From Candidatus Pelearchaeum maunauluense (lineage in GTDB: Archaea; Thermoproteota; Nitrososphaeria_A; Caldarchaeales; Caldarchaeaceae): a stretch of 35,546 nt of DNA. Below are positions 1-7,756 of this stretch, in pieces. The notes beneath the pieces are model-generated. The model worked only from the letters and a program-made list of their open reading frames with translations. It did not search any database and had not been told where the DNA came from. How positions within the stretch are numbered: position 1 is the first letter of the stretch; every line of letters starts with the position of its first letter. Where the stretch lies: positions 1-35,546 of the forward strand of contig JANVYQ010000003.1 in assembly GCA_030059675.1 (NCBI GenBank), in the 5' to 3' direction. A program made the position numbers and the translations under genes.

Positions 1-567
1 CACTACACGGAGGCCGAGCTTAGGGGGTGGGCTGACAGACTCAGCAGCATCCAAGGCTCGGTCAGGCGCGTCTACGGGTACTTCAACAACCACTTCCACG
101 GGTATGCTGTTCATAACTGCATCCAGCTCTTAGAGATGCTCGGCCTAGCGTATGAGCAGCATAGGTCGGTGAAGAACAGGCTGGAGAACTACTACCTCAT
201 GGGTGGTGTAAGCCCAGAAGAAGCCGCTCTAACAGCATCTCCAGAAGAAAAGACACGCCTACTATCCTCGTTGGTGGATATACCGCGATTCAAGAGAGCT
301 AGGGAGATACCAGAAGACCAGCTCCAACTAGTCGCGGCAACGGAGAGCTACGTGGAAGCTAAGGTGAAGAACTACACCGTGATAATAGACTCTGAGCAGA
401 GGATAATAGCGCATGACTGCGATGACTGGAAGAAAGAACGCGAGCAGAAACGGCTTTGTAAGCATGCGGTAAGGCTGTTTCTATCACTTCCAGAGGAGAC
501 GACAATACCCATGCTGAGAAAACTGAAGGAGGAGCTAAAGAGTTGGAGCTTCTCCAGCGAAATATAG
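1..567 (+). CDS. DUF72 (YecE-like) protein with C-terminal SWIM-like zinc motif, 5' partial
   Basis: The reading frame is open from base 1, so the N-terminus lies outside the window. The first ~45 visible residues include YGYFNNHFHGYAVHNC, which matches the C-terminal end of the DUF72/YecE TIM-barrel family, whose biochemical role is unknown. After it comes a ~140-residue tail not typical of short DUF72 proteins. It contains HDC followed 13 residues later by CKH (about bases 412-468), the spacing of a SWIM-type zinc-binding motif, usually linked to nucleic-acid or protein binding. An internal ATG at 136 is not the true start because the DUF72 signature lies upstream of it. The domain call is family knowledge; a nucleic-acid role is inference. 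Confidence 0.75.
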   Translation, partial: HYTEAELRGWADRLSSIQGSVRRVYGYFNNHFHGYAVHNCIQLLEMLGLAYEQHRSVKNRLENYYLMGGVSPEEAALTASPEEKTRLLSSLVDIPRFKRAREIPEDQLQLVAATESYVEAKVKNYTVIIDSEQRIIAHDCDDWKKEREQKRLCKHAVRLFLSLPEETTIPMLRKLKEELKSWSFSSEI

Positions 568-591
568 GGAAAGAATAACCCTAGCACAATG

Positions 592-598
592 TTTATAT
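592..598 (+). promoter_or_regulatory. TATA-like element before the permease gene
   Basis: TTTATAT lies 17 bases before the ATG at 615 and 38 before the ATG at 636. Archaeal TATA boxes centre about 26 bases before transcription start, so this element fits better with transcription starting near 621 and translation from the second ATG (636). Confidence 0.4.
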
Positions 599-614
599 CT
601 AGTCATATCCCCTC

Positions 615-1160
615 ATGCTGAATGGTGCGCTGGAAATGGTCAGCATAGTGGTTATCGGCTTCCTAGCTGCTACGCTGGTGATTTATGTTATAGGCTATCT
701 AAAAGACCCTTCAAGCGTTTCAAAGGCTGTGAAGGACACGCTGGGCATGTTGTTTGACCCATCTCAAGGATTCGCATACATAGTGGTCGCCGCATTCTTC
801 CTAGCCAGCATGCTGGCAATACTCCTGCCAAGCGATATAGTGGCCAGCTACTTGGGGAGAGAATCTGGAATGCGCGGAATACTGATAGGCACGACGGCAG
901 GGGCTCTAACACCTGGAGGCCCGTTCCTCATCTTCCCAATCCTACTAAGCCTATACAAGGCAGGGGCGTCGGTAGGTACTTTAATAGCATACATCTCAGC
1001 CTGGGGGCTGATAGCAGTCCATAGAATATTCGCGTTGGAAATACCGCTCATGGGCCTGCCATTCACAGCAACACGCCTAGCAATCTCCGCCGCAATCCCG
1101 ATAATACTCGGCCTAGCAGGACAATACCTACACGACCTCCTCTTCAGCCAAGCAACATAA
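615..1160 (+). CDS. Permease of the DUF318/ArsP (UPF0718) family, half-size
   Basis: This is a 181-residue integral membrane protein with about four hydrophobic segments. The loop TPGGPFLIFPI (about residues 98-108) is the recognisable signature of the DUF318/ArsP_1 predicted permease family. Full-length members have eight or more segments with two such repeats; this half-size form would need to dimerise or pair with another half. Some family members export organoarsenicals, but the substrate here is unknown and no arsenic genes are nearby. The start may be 615 or 636 (second Met), the latter better placed for the TATA box at 592. The gene stands alone and ends beside a bidirectional T-rich terminator. 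Confidence 0.75.
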   Translation: MLNGALEMVSIVVIGFLAATLVIYVIGYLKDPSSVSKAVKDTLGMLFDPSQGFAYIVVAAFFLASMLAILLPSDIVASYLGRESGMRGILIGTTAGALTPGGPFLIFPILLSLYKAGASVGTLIAYISAWGLIAVHRIFALEIPLMGLPFTATRLAISAAIPIILGLAGQYLHDLLFSQAT

Positions 1161-1173
1161 TTTTTAGAAAAAA
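1160..1173. terminator. Bidirectional T-run terminator between permease and tRNA-Asp
   Basis: T5 at 1161-1165 follows the permease stop on the plus strand, and A6 at 1168-1173 gives T6 directly after the CCA of tRNA-Asp on the minus strand. Short T runs are the usual archaeal termination signal. Confidence 0.55.
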
Positions 1174-1250
1174 TGGCGCCCTGGCCGGGATTTGAACCCG
1201 GGTCCGGCGGGCGACAGCCGCCGATGCTATCCTGGCTATACCACCAGGGC
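1174..1250 (-). tRNA. tRNA-Asp (GTC) with encoded CCA
   Basis: Read on the minus strand, a 7-bp acceptor stem (GCCCTGG/CCAGGGC) closes a cloverleaf with a five-pair anticodon stem GGCGG/CCGCC around loop CTGTCGC, giving anticodon GTC (Asp). The T arm is CCGGG-TTCAAAT-CCCGG. Discriminator G is followed by a genomically encoded CCA. There is no intron. A TATA-like CCTAAAATAA on the minus strand (plus 1275-1284) sits about 28 bases upstream, and a T6 terminator follows. Confidence 0.95.
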
Positions 1251-1332
1251 TTGTTTCCGCGTTATTGCTAAGGGGTTATTTTAGGCTTGTTTCCTGGGCG
1301 TTTTTAAGGTTGGCGCAGGTTGTGGTAAGGTC

Positions 1333-1338
1333 TTTATA
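1333..1338 (+). promoter_or_regulatory. TATA box of the guaB-purA-purB operon
   Basis: TTTATA is centred about 26 bases before a predicted transcription start near 1360. A GGAGGG ribosome-binding site (1359-1364) lies five bases before the TTG at 1370 and decides that start over the upstream in-frame TTG at 1343, which falls inside the promoter-leader region. Confidence 0.6.
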
Positions 1339-1369
1339 GGCCTTGCTAGGGGCGTTTTGGAGGGATATT

Positions 1370-2827
1370 TTGGCACGTCTGCTGGATGTGGAAGGCCTAA
1401 CGTTCGATGATGTGCTCCTCTTGCCCAAGCGTTCTGGTATCGTCTCGCGTAAGGAGGTTTCTACGAGGACGCGTTTTACGCGTAGGATAGAGCTGAATAT
1501 ACCGATAGTGTCGGCTGCTATGGATACAGTTACAGAGTCGGCTATGGCTATAGCTGTTGCGCGCGAGGGTGGGATAGGTGTCATACATAGATTCACGACT
1601 ATAGAGAACCAGGTTAGTGAGGTCATCAAGGTAAAACGCGCCGACAACATAGCGATAGAGGACCCATACACCGTAGGGCCCGACGCTACTGTAGGCCAGG
1701 CTGCTGAGACCATGCGCCGCTACGGTGTGAGCGGCCTGCTGGTCGTGGATAAGGGGAGGCACCTACTAGGGATAGTTACACATAGGGATATTCTCTTCCA
1801 GCCTGATGATGCGCTTGTCAGGGATTGCATGACACCTAGGAGCGAGCTCGTCGTGGCCGAGCCTGGGGTTGATATTGAGAGGGCCCGCGAGATATTCCGC
1901 GAGCATAAGATTGAGAAGCTCCCACTCGTTGATTCTTCCAACCGCGTTGTGGGGCTAATCACGAGTACCGACATAGTAAAGCGGAGCATGTATCCCCTGG
2001 CTTCGCGCGACTCTAAGGGACGCTTGATGGTTGCCGCCGCTATAGGTGTGAAGGAGGAGTCGGTGGATAGGGCCGAAGCCCTGATAGGCGCTGGAGCTGA
2101 TGCCCTAGTTATTGATGTAGCGCATGGGCATAGTGAGATGGTCATCAGGACGCTGAGAAAGCTGCGCCAGATGTTTGGTGATGACGTGGAGATAGTGGCG
2201 GGGAACGTGGCTACCCGCGAGGGTGTGGAGGACCTAGCTGCAGCTGGCGCTTCTGCGATAAAGGTAGGCGTGGGCCCAGGCTCCGTATGCACCACCAGGA
2301 TAGTGGCTGGAGTGGGTGTCCCACAGCTCACAGCCGTGATGATATGCGCAGAGGCGGCTGAAGGTATGGGTATTCCAATAATAGCTGATGGCGGGATAAG
2401 GGGGAGCGGGGACGTGGTGAAGGCTCTTGCCGCTGGTGCTTCCACCGTCATGGTGGGCCGGCTCCTCGCTGGGACTGATGAGAGCCCTGGCGCAGTCGTT
2501 GTTAGAAACGGTAAGAAGCAGAAGATATACAGGGGGATGGCGTCGCTCTACGCTATGCTGGGCCGCGAGCTCAGGGTGAACAACGACGACATGGAGCCTC
2601 TCCTAGATGCTTCCGAGTATTCCTACTATGCTGAGGGTGTGGAGGCTTACGTCCCCTACACAGGCTCGGCGGCAGACGTGATTCGCCAGCTCGTCGCTGG
2701 CCTTAGGTCTGGGATGAGCTACCTCGGTGGAAGAACGATTGAGGAGATGCGTAGGAACGCGGAGTTCATCAGAATAAGCCAGGCAGCGGTGAAGGAGAGC
2801 TACCCGCATGATGTAGAGAGGGTATGA
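1370..2827 (+). CDS. guaB: IMP dehydrogenase
   Basis: It oxidises IMP to XMP with NAD+, the first committed step to GMP, in the cytoplasm. The 485 residues match the usual length of full IMPDHs. The N-terminus (LTFDDVLLLP) is the family signature. A pair of CBS domains occupies about residues 90-205, between two halves of the TIM barrel. The catalytic loop GPGSVCTTR carries the nucleophilic Cys at about residue 307, and the flap region follows near KIYRGMASLYAM. The start is TTG at 1370 with ribosome-binding site GGAGGG. The stop overlaps the ATG of purA (ATGA), so the genes are translationally coupled. CBS domains suggest adenine-nucleotide regulation, known in the family but not shown here. 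No guaA is in the window. Confidence 0.97.
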   Translation: MARLLDVEGLTFDDVLLLPKRSGIVSRKEVSTRTRFTRRIELNIPIVSAAMDTVTESAMAIAVAREGGIGVIHRFTTIENQVSEVIKVKRADNIAIEDPYTVGPDATVGQAAETMRRYGVSGLLVVDKGRHLLGIVTHRDILFQPDDALVRDCMTPRSELVVAEPGVDIERAREIFREHKIEKLPLVDSSNRVVGLITSTDIVKRSMYPLASRDSKGRLMVAAAIGVKEESVDRAEALIGAGADALVIDVAHGHSEMVIRTLRKLRQMFGDDVEIVAGNVATREGVEDLAAAGASAIKVGVGPGSVCTTRIVAGVGVPQLTAVMICAEAAEGMGIPIIADGGIRGSGDVVKALAAGASTVMVGRLLAGTDESPGAVVVRNGKKQKIYRGMASLYAMLGRELRVNNDDMEPLLDASEYSYYAEGVEAYVPYTGSAADVIRQLVAGLRSGMSYLGGRTIEEMRRNAEFIRISQAAVKESYPHDVERV

Positions 2828-4080
2828 AAGGCGGCGGAGCGCTGGTTATAGTCGGCCTCCAGTGGGGAGACGAGGGGAAGGGGAAGGTATCATACCTCCT
2901 CTCACGAAACGCCTCTTATGTTGTACGCTATCAAGGCGGCGCAAACGCTGGGCATACAGTTGTTATAGGCCAGCGGCGCATGAAGTTCCACATGCTGCCA
3001 GCAGGCTCAGCCGCTGGTGCGGCGCCATGCATAGCTGCTGGCTGCGTCGTTGATATTAGACGCGTATTGAACGAGCTTGAGCTTCTCAAACAGCTAGGCT
3101 ATGGTGATAGGCTATACATAAGCCACGCCGTCAACGTGGTATTGGAGGAGCATAAAGCGCTTGACGCGAAGATGGAGGAGGCCCGCGGCTCTCCAATAGG
3201 AACGACCAGGCAGGGCATAGGCCCGGCGTATGCTGATAGGGCCTTGAGGGCTGGGGTAAGGGTAGAAGACCTCACAGACAGCGAGGTACTGGAGAGCAAG
3301 CTCAGGCTGATAACTAGGCTACACGGCTGCGAGAGGCTTACGAGTAGCGAGGAGCTGGCGCAGATGGCTGGAAGCTTAGCAAAATATGTAGCAGACATAC
3401 CAGCCCTGCTGAACGACGCTCTAAAGAATGGGGAGGACATAATACTGGAGGGCGCTCAGGGGACGCTGCTGGACATAGACCACGGAACATACCCCTATGT
3501 AACTTCTTCCAACACCACGGCTGGTGCTGCCTGCGCGAGCTGTGGTTTGTCGCCGCGTTTTATTGAGAGCGTAGTGGGCGTTGCCAAGGCTTACGCCACG
3601 CGCGTGGGCTCAGGGCCTTTCCCGACGGAAGAGCATGGCGAGGAGGGGTGGCGACTACGCGAGGCTGGCTGCGAGTATGGAACAACCACGGGCAGGCCCA
3701 GGCGTGTAGGCTGGCTCGACCTACCGCTTCTCCGCTATGCATGCATGTTGAATGGCGTTGAATGGATAGCATTAACAAAGCTAGATGTCCTCGCGAGTGT
3801 TGAGAAGATAAGGGTATGCGTTGCCTATGCGGCTGATGGCGGGGAGATAAGCATAGCATCGCCGCACATACTGGGTAAGGCTTCTGTGAAGCCTGTGTAT
3901 GAGGAGTTCAGCTCCTGGCATAAGCCATCAATGGAGGAGGCGCGCCGCATAGCGGCAAGGGGCTGGGACGAGCTGCCAACAGCTATGCGCGAGTATGTGG
4001 AGTCCGTTGAGAAGATGCTTGGAATACCAATTAGGTTGGCATCAATAGGCGAGGAGACGGGGCTGGAGGTATGGAGATAG
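2824..4080 (+). CDS. purA: Adenylosuccinate synthetase
   Basis: It joins IMP and aspartate using GTP to give adenylosuccinate, the first step from IMP to AMP. The N-terminal GLQWGDEGKGK loop (about residues 11-21) contains the catalytic Asp of the P-loop-like GDEGKGK motif. ANAGHTVV follows near residue 40, and TTGRPRRVGW near residue 290 is a second family signature. At 418 residues it is close to the bacterial length (~430), longer than the short ~340-residue form of some euryarchaea. It overlaps guaB by four bases and purB by ten, so all three genes are one transcript. GuaB and PurA compete for the same IMP. Confidence 0.97.
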   Translation: MKGGGALVIVGLQWGDEGKGKVSYLLSRNASYVVRYQGGANAGHTVVIGQRRMKFHMLPAGSAAGAAPCIAAGCVVDIRRVLNELELLKQLGYGDRLYISHAVNVVLEEHKALDAKMEEARGSPIGTTRQGIGPAYADRALRAGVRVEDLTDSEVLESKLRLITRLHGCERLTSSEELAQMAGSLAKYVADIPALLNDALKNGEDIILEGAQGTLLDIDHGTYPYVTSSNTTAGAACASCGLSPRFIESVVGVAKAYATRVGSGPFPTEEHGEEGWRLREAGCEYGTTTGRPRRVGWLDLPLLRYACMLNGVEWIALTKLDVLASVEKIRVCVAYAADGGEISIASPHILGKASVKPVYEEFSSWHKPSMEEARRIAARGWDELPTAMREYVESVEKMLGIPIRLASIGEETGLEVWR

Positions 4081-5462
4081 ACCAGCTGGACGCGATAACC
4101 CCGATAGATGGCCGTTATCGCAAAATCGCGCAGGATGCGGCTGAATACCTCTCCGAATACGCCCTAATGAGGCGCCGCATCAAGGCTGAGATAACCTTCC
4201 TCAAGCATTTCATCACCTTGGCAGAGCCTGCCCTTGTTGAGGAGCTTCCAGAGAATTGGGTGAGCAGGCTAGATACGATAGGTGAAAAGTTCAGCCGCGA
4301 GGATGCGCGTAGGGTGAAGGAGCTGGAGAAGAGGTTGGGCCATGATGTTGGGGCTGTCATGGAGTATCTACGTGGTAAGCTGCATGAAGAGGGACTGGGC
4401 AGGCTCGCCCCGTTCATCCACTTCGGCCTAACCTCGGAGGACGTGAATAACATAGCATACTCAACCATGCTGAGGGACTTCTCCCAACAACTATTGATAC
4501 CAGAGGTATTAGAGTTCTTGGAAAAGCTCTCAGACCTGGCGCAGAAGCATAAAGGAAGCGTAATGCTGGGCCGCACACATGGCCAGCCAGCGATTCCAAC
4601 CACGTTAGGCAAGTTCCTAGCCAACTATGTTTATCGCGTGGCAAAGCTGGCCGAGGAAGTCTCCAACCATGGGTTCTATGGTAAGATAGGGGGAGCTGTC
4701 GGCGATAACGCCGCGCTTAAGGCTGTATATCCAGATGTGGATTGGGTCGGAGCTACGAACAGTATCGTGAAGCAGATGGGCCTTGAGCCATTCCCAGCGA
4801 ATACCCAGATTCTTCCACATGAGGGGGCTTCACTCTTCTTCAGCAAGCTAGCTGTGATGGCAGGCGTGCTGAGCAACCTATGCAGAGACCTCTGGCTCCT
4901 AGGCATGTTGGAGCATGTAGGATTCAGCAGACATGAGGAGGAGATTCACTCATCAACCATGCCCCATAAAGCCAACCCCCTAATGGTCGAAAACGCGGAA
5001 GGATGCTTTGACCTTTCTGGGGAGCTCCTCTCATATCTATCCAGAAGACTACTAGCTTCGCGCCTCCACCGAGACCTATCCGACTCAATAATAAAACGAT
5101 TCTACGGAACACCGCTCACTCTCCTCCTAATAGGCTTGAGAAACCTACGTAAAGCCTTGGAAACAATAGCCGTGAATGTGGAATCTATGCGCCGCGAGGT
5201 AGATGCACACCAGGAGGTCTTCTCAGAGCCCCTACAGCTAATACTGAGAAAACACGGCATAGAGGAAGCTCATAAAATTATAGGCAGGATCAAGCCCGGT
5301 GATATGAGAGAAGTTTTAGAGAACATAAACGCTCCTAAGGAGGTGGAGCAGGAAGTAAAGCAGATACTCGCAGAAGGATACACAGGATATTCTGAAAAAC
5401 TCGCCGAACAACTGCTCAAAGATGCTGCCATAATAATCCAACGCCTTAAACAACATGACTAG
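4071..5462 (+). CDS. purB: Adenylosuccinate lyase
   Basis: It splits adenylosuccinate to AMP and fumarate, and also SAICAR to AICAR in the purine pathway. It is a 463-residue member of the fumarase/aspartase superfamily. The superfamily signature SSTMPHKANPL is at about residues 293-303, with the catalytic Ser on the preceding mobile loop. GRTHGQPAIPTTLG near residue 165 holds the conserved THGQ active-site motif. The start ATG lies inside the end of purA (ten-base overlap). It is the last gene of the operon; an AT-rich gap with a new TATA box separates it from the potassium-channel gene. Confidence 0.97.
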   Translation: MEIDQLDAITPIDGRYRKIAQDAAEYLSEYALMRRRIKAEITFLKHFITLAEPALVEELPENWVSRLDTIGEKFSREDARRVKELEKRLGHDVGAVMEYLRGKLHEEGLGRLAPFIHFGLTSEDVNNIAYSTMLRDFSQQLLIPEVLEFLEKLSDLAQKHKGSVMLGRTHGQPAIPTTLGKFLANYVYRVAKLAEEVSNHGFYGKIGGAVGDNAALKAVYPDVDWVGATNSIVKQMGLEPFPANTQILPHEGASLFFSKLAVMAGVLSNLCRDLWLLGMLEHVGFSRHEEEIHSSTMPHKANPLMVENAEGCFDLSGELLSYLSRRLLASRLHRDLSDSIIKRFYGTPLTLLLIGLRNLRKALETIAVNVESMRREVDAHQEVFSEPLQLILRKHGIEEAHKIIGRIKPGDMREVLENINAPKEVEQEVKQILAEGYTGYSEKLAEQLLKDAAIIIQRLKQHD

Positions 5463-5466
5463 AAAA

Positions 5467-5475
5467 TTTTATATA
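5467..5475 (+). promoter_or_regulatory. TATA box of the potassium-channel gene
   Basis: TTTTATATA is centred 30 bases before the ATG at 5501, which predicts transcription starting within a few bases of that ATG, that is, a leaderless mRNA separate from the purine operon. Confidence 0.6.
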
Positions 5476-5500
5476 GAATCATGATAATTAGGCATGAATT

Positions 5501-6313
5501 ATGAGGAAATATGTGGAGATTATTATCGCAATATTAGCGATAGCCTCAGTATTCATAATACTAGTGGAATACATCCTGCCGATAAAAACTGAGCAAGCAT
5601 CTCTCCTCTACACAATAGATATTATTATCGTCGTTATTATTGGAATAGAATTTTACACGAGGGCAAAACAAGCAGAAGATACCGCGCGTTATCTACTAAA
5701 GAATTGGTATGAGATACTTGCGCTGGTTCCAGCATTTTTCTTTGCCCTGCTTGAGAGCCAAACAATTTTTGGCGCTGTTCTCAGGGGATTAAGATTGATA
5801 AGAGTGGTAAGGCTTATTGCCGCTGCACCTCGCATAGTGAGAGCATACAACGTTCTATCAGCCGTAATGAGGGAGAGCAAGCTGGCATACCTAACGGCGC
5901 TCTCGGCTATGATAATATCGGTTGGGGCTGTCACCGTCTACATCCTAGAGGCAGACAACCCCAACGCAAAAATAACCACACTTAACGACGCCTTCTGGTG
6001 GGCTCTAGCCACAGTAACCACCGTAGGCTATGGTGATGTTGTGCCAGTAACCCCCGAGGGTAGAGTGCTGGGCACCATTCTCATGATAACGGGGATAGCG
6101 ATATTGGGAATCCTCATCTCCACGCTTGGAGCCACGCTGGTGGAGAGGCGTATGAGGCGCGAAGAAACCCTTTCCAGCGAGGTTAGAGAGATGATAAAGA
6201 AAAAGATAGACACAATAGAAAGCTTAACTCAAGACGAGCTGGAGCTGCTGCTTAACCTAATAAAGAGACTCCACAAAAGCAACAAATATAACCAAGATAT
6301 AAAAGCCCTGTAA
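5501..6313 (+). CDS. Voltage-gated potassium channel, KvAP-like
   Basis: This is a 270-residue membrane protein with the six-segment layout of Kv channels. S1 is at about residues 5-27. An arginine-rich S4 near residues 100-125 has Arg at regular spacing (LRGLRLIRVVRLIAAAPRIVR). The pore helix follows, then the selectivity filter TTVGYGD at about residues 172-178, then S6. A hydrophilic, charged C-terminus (about residues 215-270) may form a coiled coil. KvAP of Aeropyrum pernix is the well-studied archaeal relative. The protein probably assembles as a tetramer and conducts K+ in response to membrane voltage. The last codons overlap the apparent promoter of the downstream tRNA-Met. Confidence 0.93.
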   Translation: MRKYVEIIIAILAIASVFIILVEYILPIKTEQASLLYTIDIIIVVIIGIEFYTRAKQAEDTARYLLKNWYEILALVPAFFFALLESQTIFGAVLRGLRLIRVVRLIAAAPRIVRAYNVLSAVMRESKLAYLTALSAMIISVGAVTVYILEADNPNAKITTLNDAFWWALATVTTVGYGDVVPVTPEGRVLGTILMITGIAILGILISTLGATLVERRMRREETLSSEVREMIKKKIDTIESLTQDELELLLNLIKRLHKSNKYNQDIKAL

Positions 6314-6332
6314 GCGGATAACCCGCCGTGAT

Positions 6333-6407
6333 GGGCCCGTAGCTCAGCCAGGTGAGAGCGCCAGGCTCATAACCTGGTGGTCGTGGGTTCGAGTCCCACC
6401 GGGCCCA
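6333..6407 (+). tRNA. tRNA-Met (CAT), elongator type
   Basis: The acceptor stem GGGCCCG/CGGGCCC encloses a cloverleaf with anticodon loop CTCATAA (anticodon CAT) and T arm GTGGG-TTCGAGT-CCCAC. The acceptor and D-arm sequence resemble archaeal elongator tRNA-Met. A CAT anticodon can also be tRNA-Ile2 after agmatidine modification, which sequence alone does not exclude. CCA is not encoded and there is no intron. A TATA-like GATATAAAAG (about 6295-6304) lies about 30 bases upstream, inside the 3' end of the channel gene. Confidence 0.93.
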
Positions 6408-6793
6408 TGACGCAATCTCAACAACATAGGGGAGGCCAAAATTCTATATAAATAGAGTGCTTAGGATACCTAAACAGACAGCCAACCCATATCCGCGTCA
6501 GCCTGAGGAATATCTTGTCCTCAAGTCCAAGAAAGATGCACGCAGCGCTCATAACGCTGGAGGATAATCCCGACGATAGGCGAATGCTGCCGCGGCTGGA
6601 GATACCCACGATGCGCACATTAACAGAATTCCTCAGAATACACTCTATTGCTAAGATATCATCATAATGGAGCAATCCCCGGATAACATCGTGGTTTAAC
6701 TGGCCAATCTATATACACGGCATACACTCTAACGCTTAATATCATCGAAACGACACGGGCATATCAGTGCGAATCAAGGGAGGGTGGTGAGCC
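6408..6793. other. 386-base intergenic stretch after tRNA-Met with no confident gene
   Basis: The stretch holds a good TATA-like CTATATAAAT (about 6443-6452) pointing rightward, one short possible reading frame (6536-6667, listed separately), and further TATA-like CTATATAC (about 6708) and CTTAATATC (about 6736) closer to the next gene. A minus-strand frame of 85 codons (6418-6675) has no recognisable domain and no good ribosome-binding site, and I do not count it as a gene. Confidence 0.4.
6536..6667 (+). CDS. Possible 43-residue small protein, unrecognised
   Basis: An ATG at 6536 opens a 43-codon frame that begins MHAALITLEDNPDDRRM and ends SIAKISS. The same frame is open for about 30 codons upstream, so the true start could be a TTG at 6515 or earlier. 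A TATA-like element lies at about 6443-6452. There is no clear Shine-Dalgarno sequence and I recognise no family. It is as likely to be chance as real. Confidence 0.2.
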   Translation: MHAALITLEDNPDDRRMLPRLEIPTMRTLTEFLRIHSIAKISS

Positions 6794-7285
6794 TTGGATA
6801 ATAAGTATGTAGCCATGCTGGATGATGCGAAAAGCTTCGCAGACATATTCAGGCTTGTGAAGCGTGTGGTTGAGGAGCATATGGGAATGCACTGCGCTGG
6901 CTTAAGCCTAGTCTTAGCCACGCTCCCAAACAACATGCCAGCATACCACGAGCTGGGCTCAAACCCCATCATACTAAACCGCGCCCTCCTAGAGGCCATA
7001 ACGGGCATAGCAAGGACACGCCGCGAAGTGAATAGCTACGTATTCGCAATACTGCTAAACGAATACCTACACACTTTAGGATTCACAAAAGAAGAATCCA
7101 GGGAATATTCAAAGGAAATAATTACGCATTTATTAACGGAAAGACTCCAAGCATTTAAATTCGCGTCAAATCCAATACACCGAATATATCCAGAGCTGAA
7201 AACGATGCCAATTGCTAGAAAATTAGATGAAAAACCTAAGGTGATTAAGGATTTTGACGCGGAAAACGCCTCTTACATCGGTTGA
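6794..7285 (+). CDS. Metalloprotease-like protein with altered HExxH motif
   Basis: The start is TTG at 6794, chosen for the strong purine-rich ribosome-binding site GGGAGGGTGGTGA at 6778-6790. The 163-residue protein is predicted soluble. NEYLH at residues 89-93, followed by LGF, resembles the HEYLH zinc site of small archaeal peptidase-like proteins, but the first His is Asn, so classic zinc hydrolysis is doubtful. The N-terminal half (about residues 20-75) includes HCAGLSLVLATLPNNMPAYHELG, shown here in pieces as a motif region typical of such fold members; I do not recognise an exact family. It is followed 65 bases later by the AT-hook gene with its own promoter. Function is unknown. Confidence 0.7.
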   Translation: MDNKYVAMLDDAKSFADIFRLVKRVVEEHMGMHCAGLSLVLATLPNNMPAYHELGSNPIILNRALLEAITGIARTRREVNSYVFAILLNEYLHTLGFTKEESREYSKEIITHLLTERLQAFKFASNPIHRIYPELKTMPIARKLDEKPKVIKDFDAENASYIG

Positions 7286-7312
7286 TTTTCCAGCCTGGTT
7301 ATTATGGAAAAG

Positions 7313-7321
7313 TTTAATATA
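7313..7321 (+). promoter_or_regulatory. TATA box of the AT-hook gene
   Basis: TTTAATATA is centred 34 bases before the ATG at 7351, predicting a leader of about eight bases. Confidence 0.5.
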
Positions 7322-7350
7322 TGCATTAAAATGTTGAATATTGAATTGGT

Positions 7351-7584
7351 ATGGCTAGACGTAAATTAGCTACAGCAATAGGTGAAGCATTAGACCTCGC
7401 AGAACAACTAAAAGAAGCCCTAAATACACTACCAACATCCATCAGAGAGAACGTAGCTGAGCTAGCTATACAAACCATAAGGAAACGCGGAAGAGGAAGA
7501 CCACCTGGCACAAAAACAAGAAAAACAACACAACCAAAAAAGAGGAAAAAGAAACAACAGGCACAACAGCAGAGCGGCGGATAA
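7351..7584 (+). CDS. Small basic AT-hook DNA-binding protein
   Basis: This 77-residue, very basic protein has three parts. A helical segment (about residues 6-43) is rich in Ala, Leu and Glu and could form a coiled coil or dimer. An AT-hook RKRGRGRPPG is at residues 44-53, with the GRP core that inserts in the minor groove of AT-rich DNA. A Lys/Gln/Thr-rich tail (54-77) follows. The AT-hook is best known from eukaryotic HMGA proteins; here it could mark a chromatin-type protein or a regulator. The gene has its own TATA box and lies between tRNA-Met and tRNA-Glu. The motif is visible in the sequence; DNA binding is inferred. Confidence 0.75.
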   Translation: MARRKLATAIGEALDLAEQLKEALNTLPTSIRENVAELAIQTIRKRGRGRPPGTKTRKTTQPKKRKKKQQAQQQSGG

Positions 7585-7597
7585 AACTAATTATCAG

Positions 7598-7610
7598 AAA
7601 AATCAAAAAT
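7598..7610 (-). terminator. T-run terminator of tRNA-Glu
   Basis: Read on the minus strand, ATTTTTGATTTTT begins seven bases after the tRNA-Glu discriminator base, two T5 runs consistent with archaeal termination. Confidence 0.5.
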
Positions 7611-7615
7611 AATGA

Positions 7616-7707
<92 letters not shown>

Positions 7708-7756
7708 CCCCTTCTTTTTTGTTGTTGTTTCTCCTGATATTATAGCTTTGTTGTTT

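Noticed and set aside
1720..2451. 243-codon minus-strand frame inside guaB
   Set aside because: Antisense shadow of a strongly conserved gene, with no promoter or known domain.
6418..6675. 85-codon minus-strand frame after tRNA-Met
   Set aside because: No recognisable domain or ribosome-binding site, and its 3' end covers a rightward TATA-like element.
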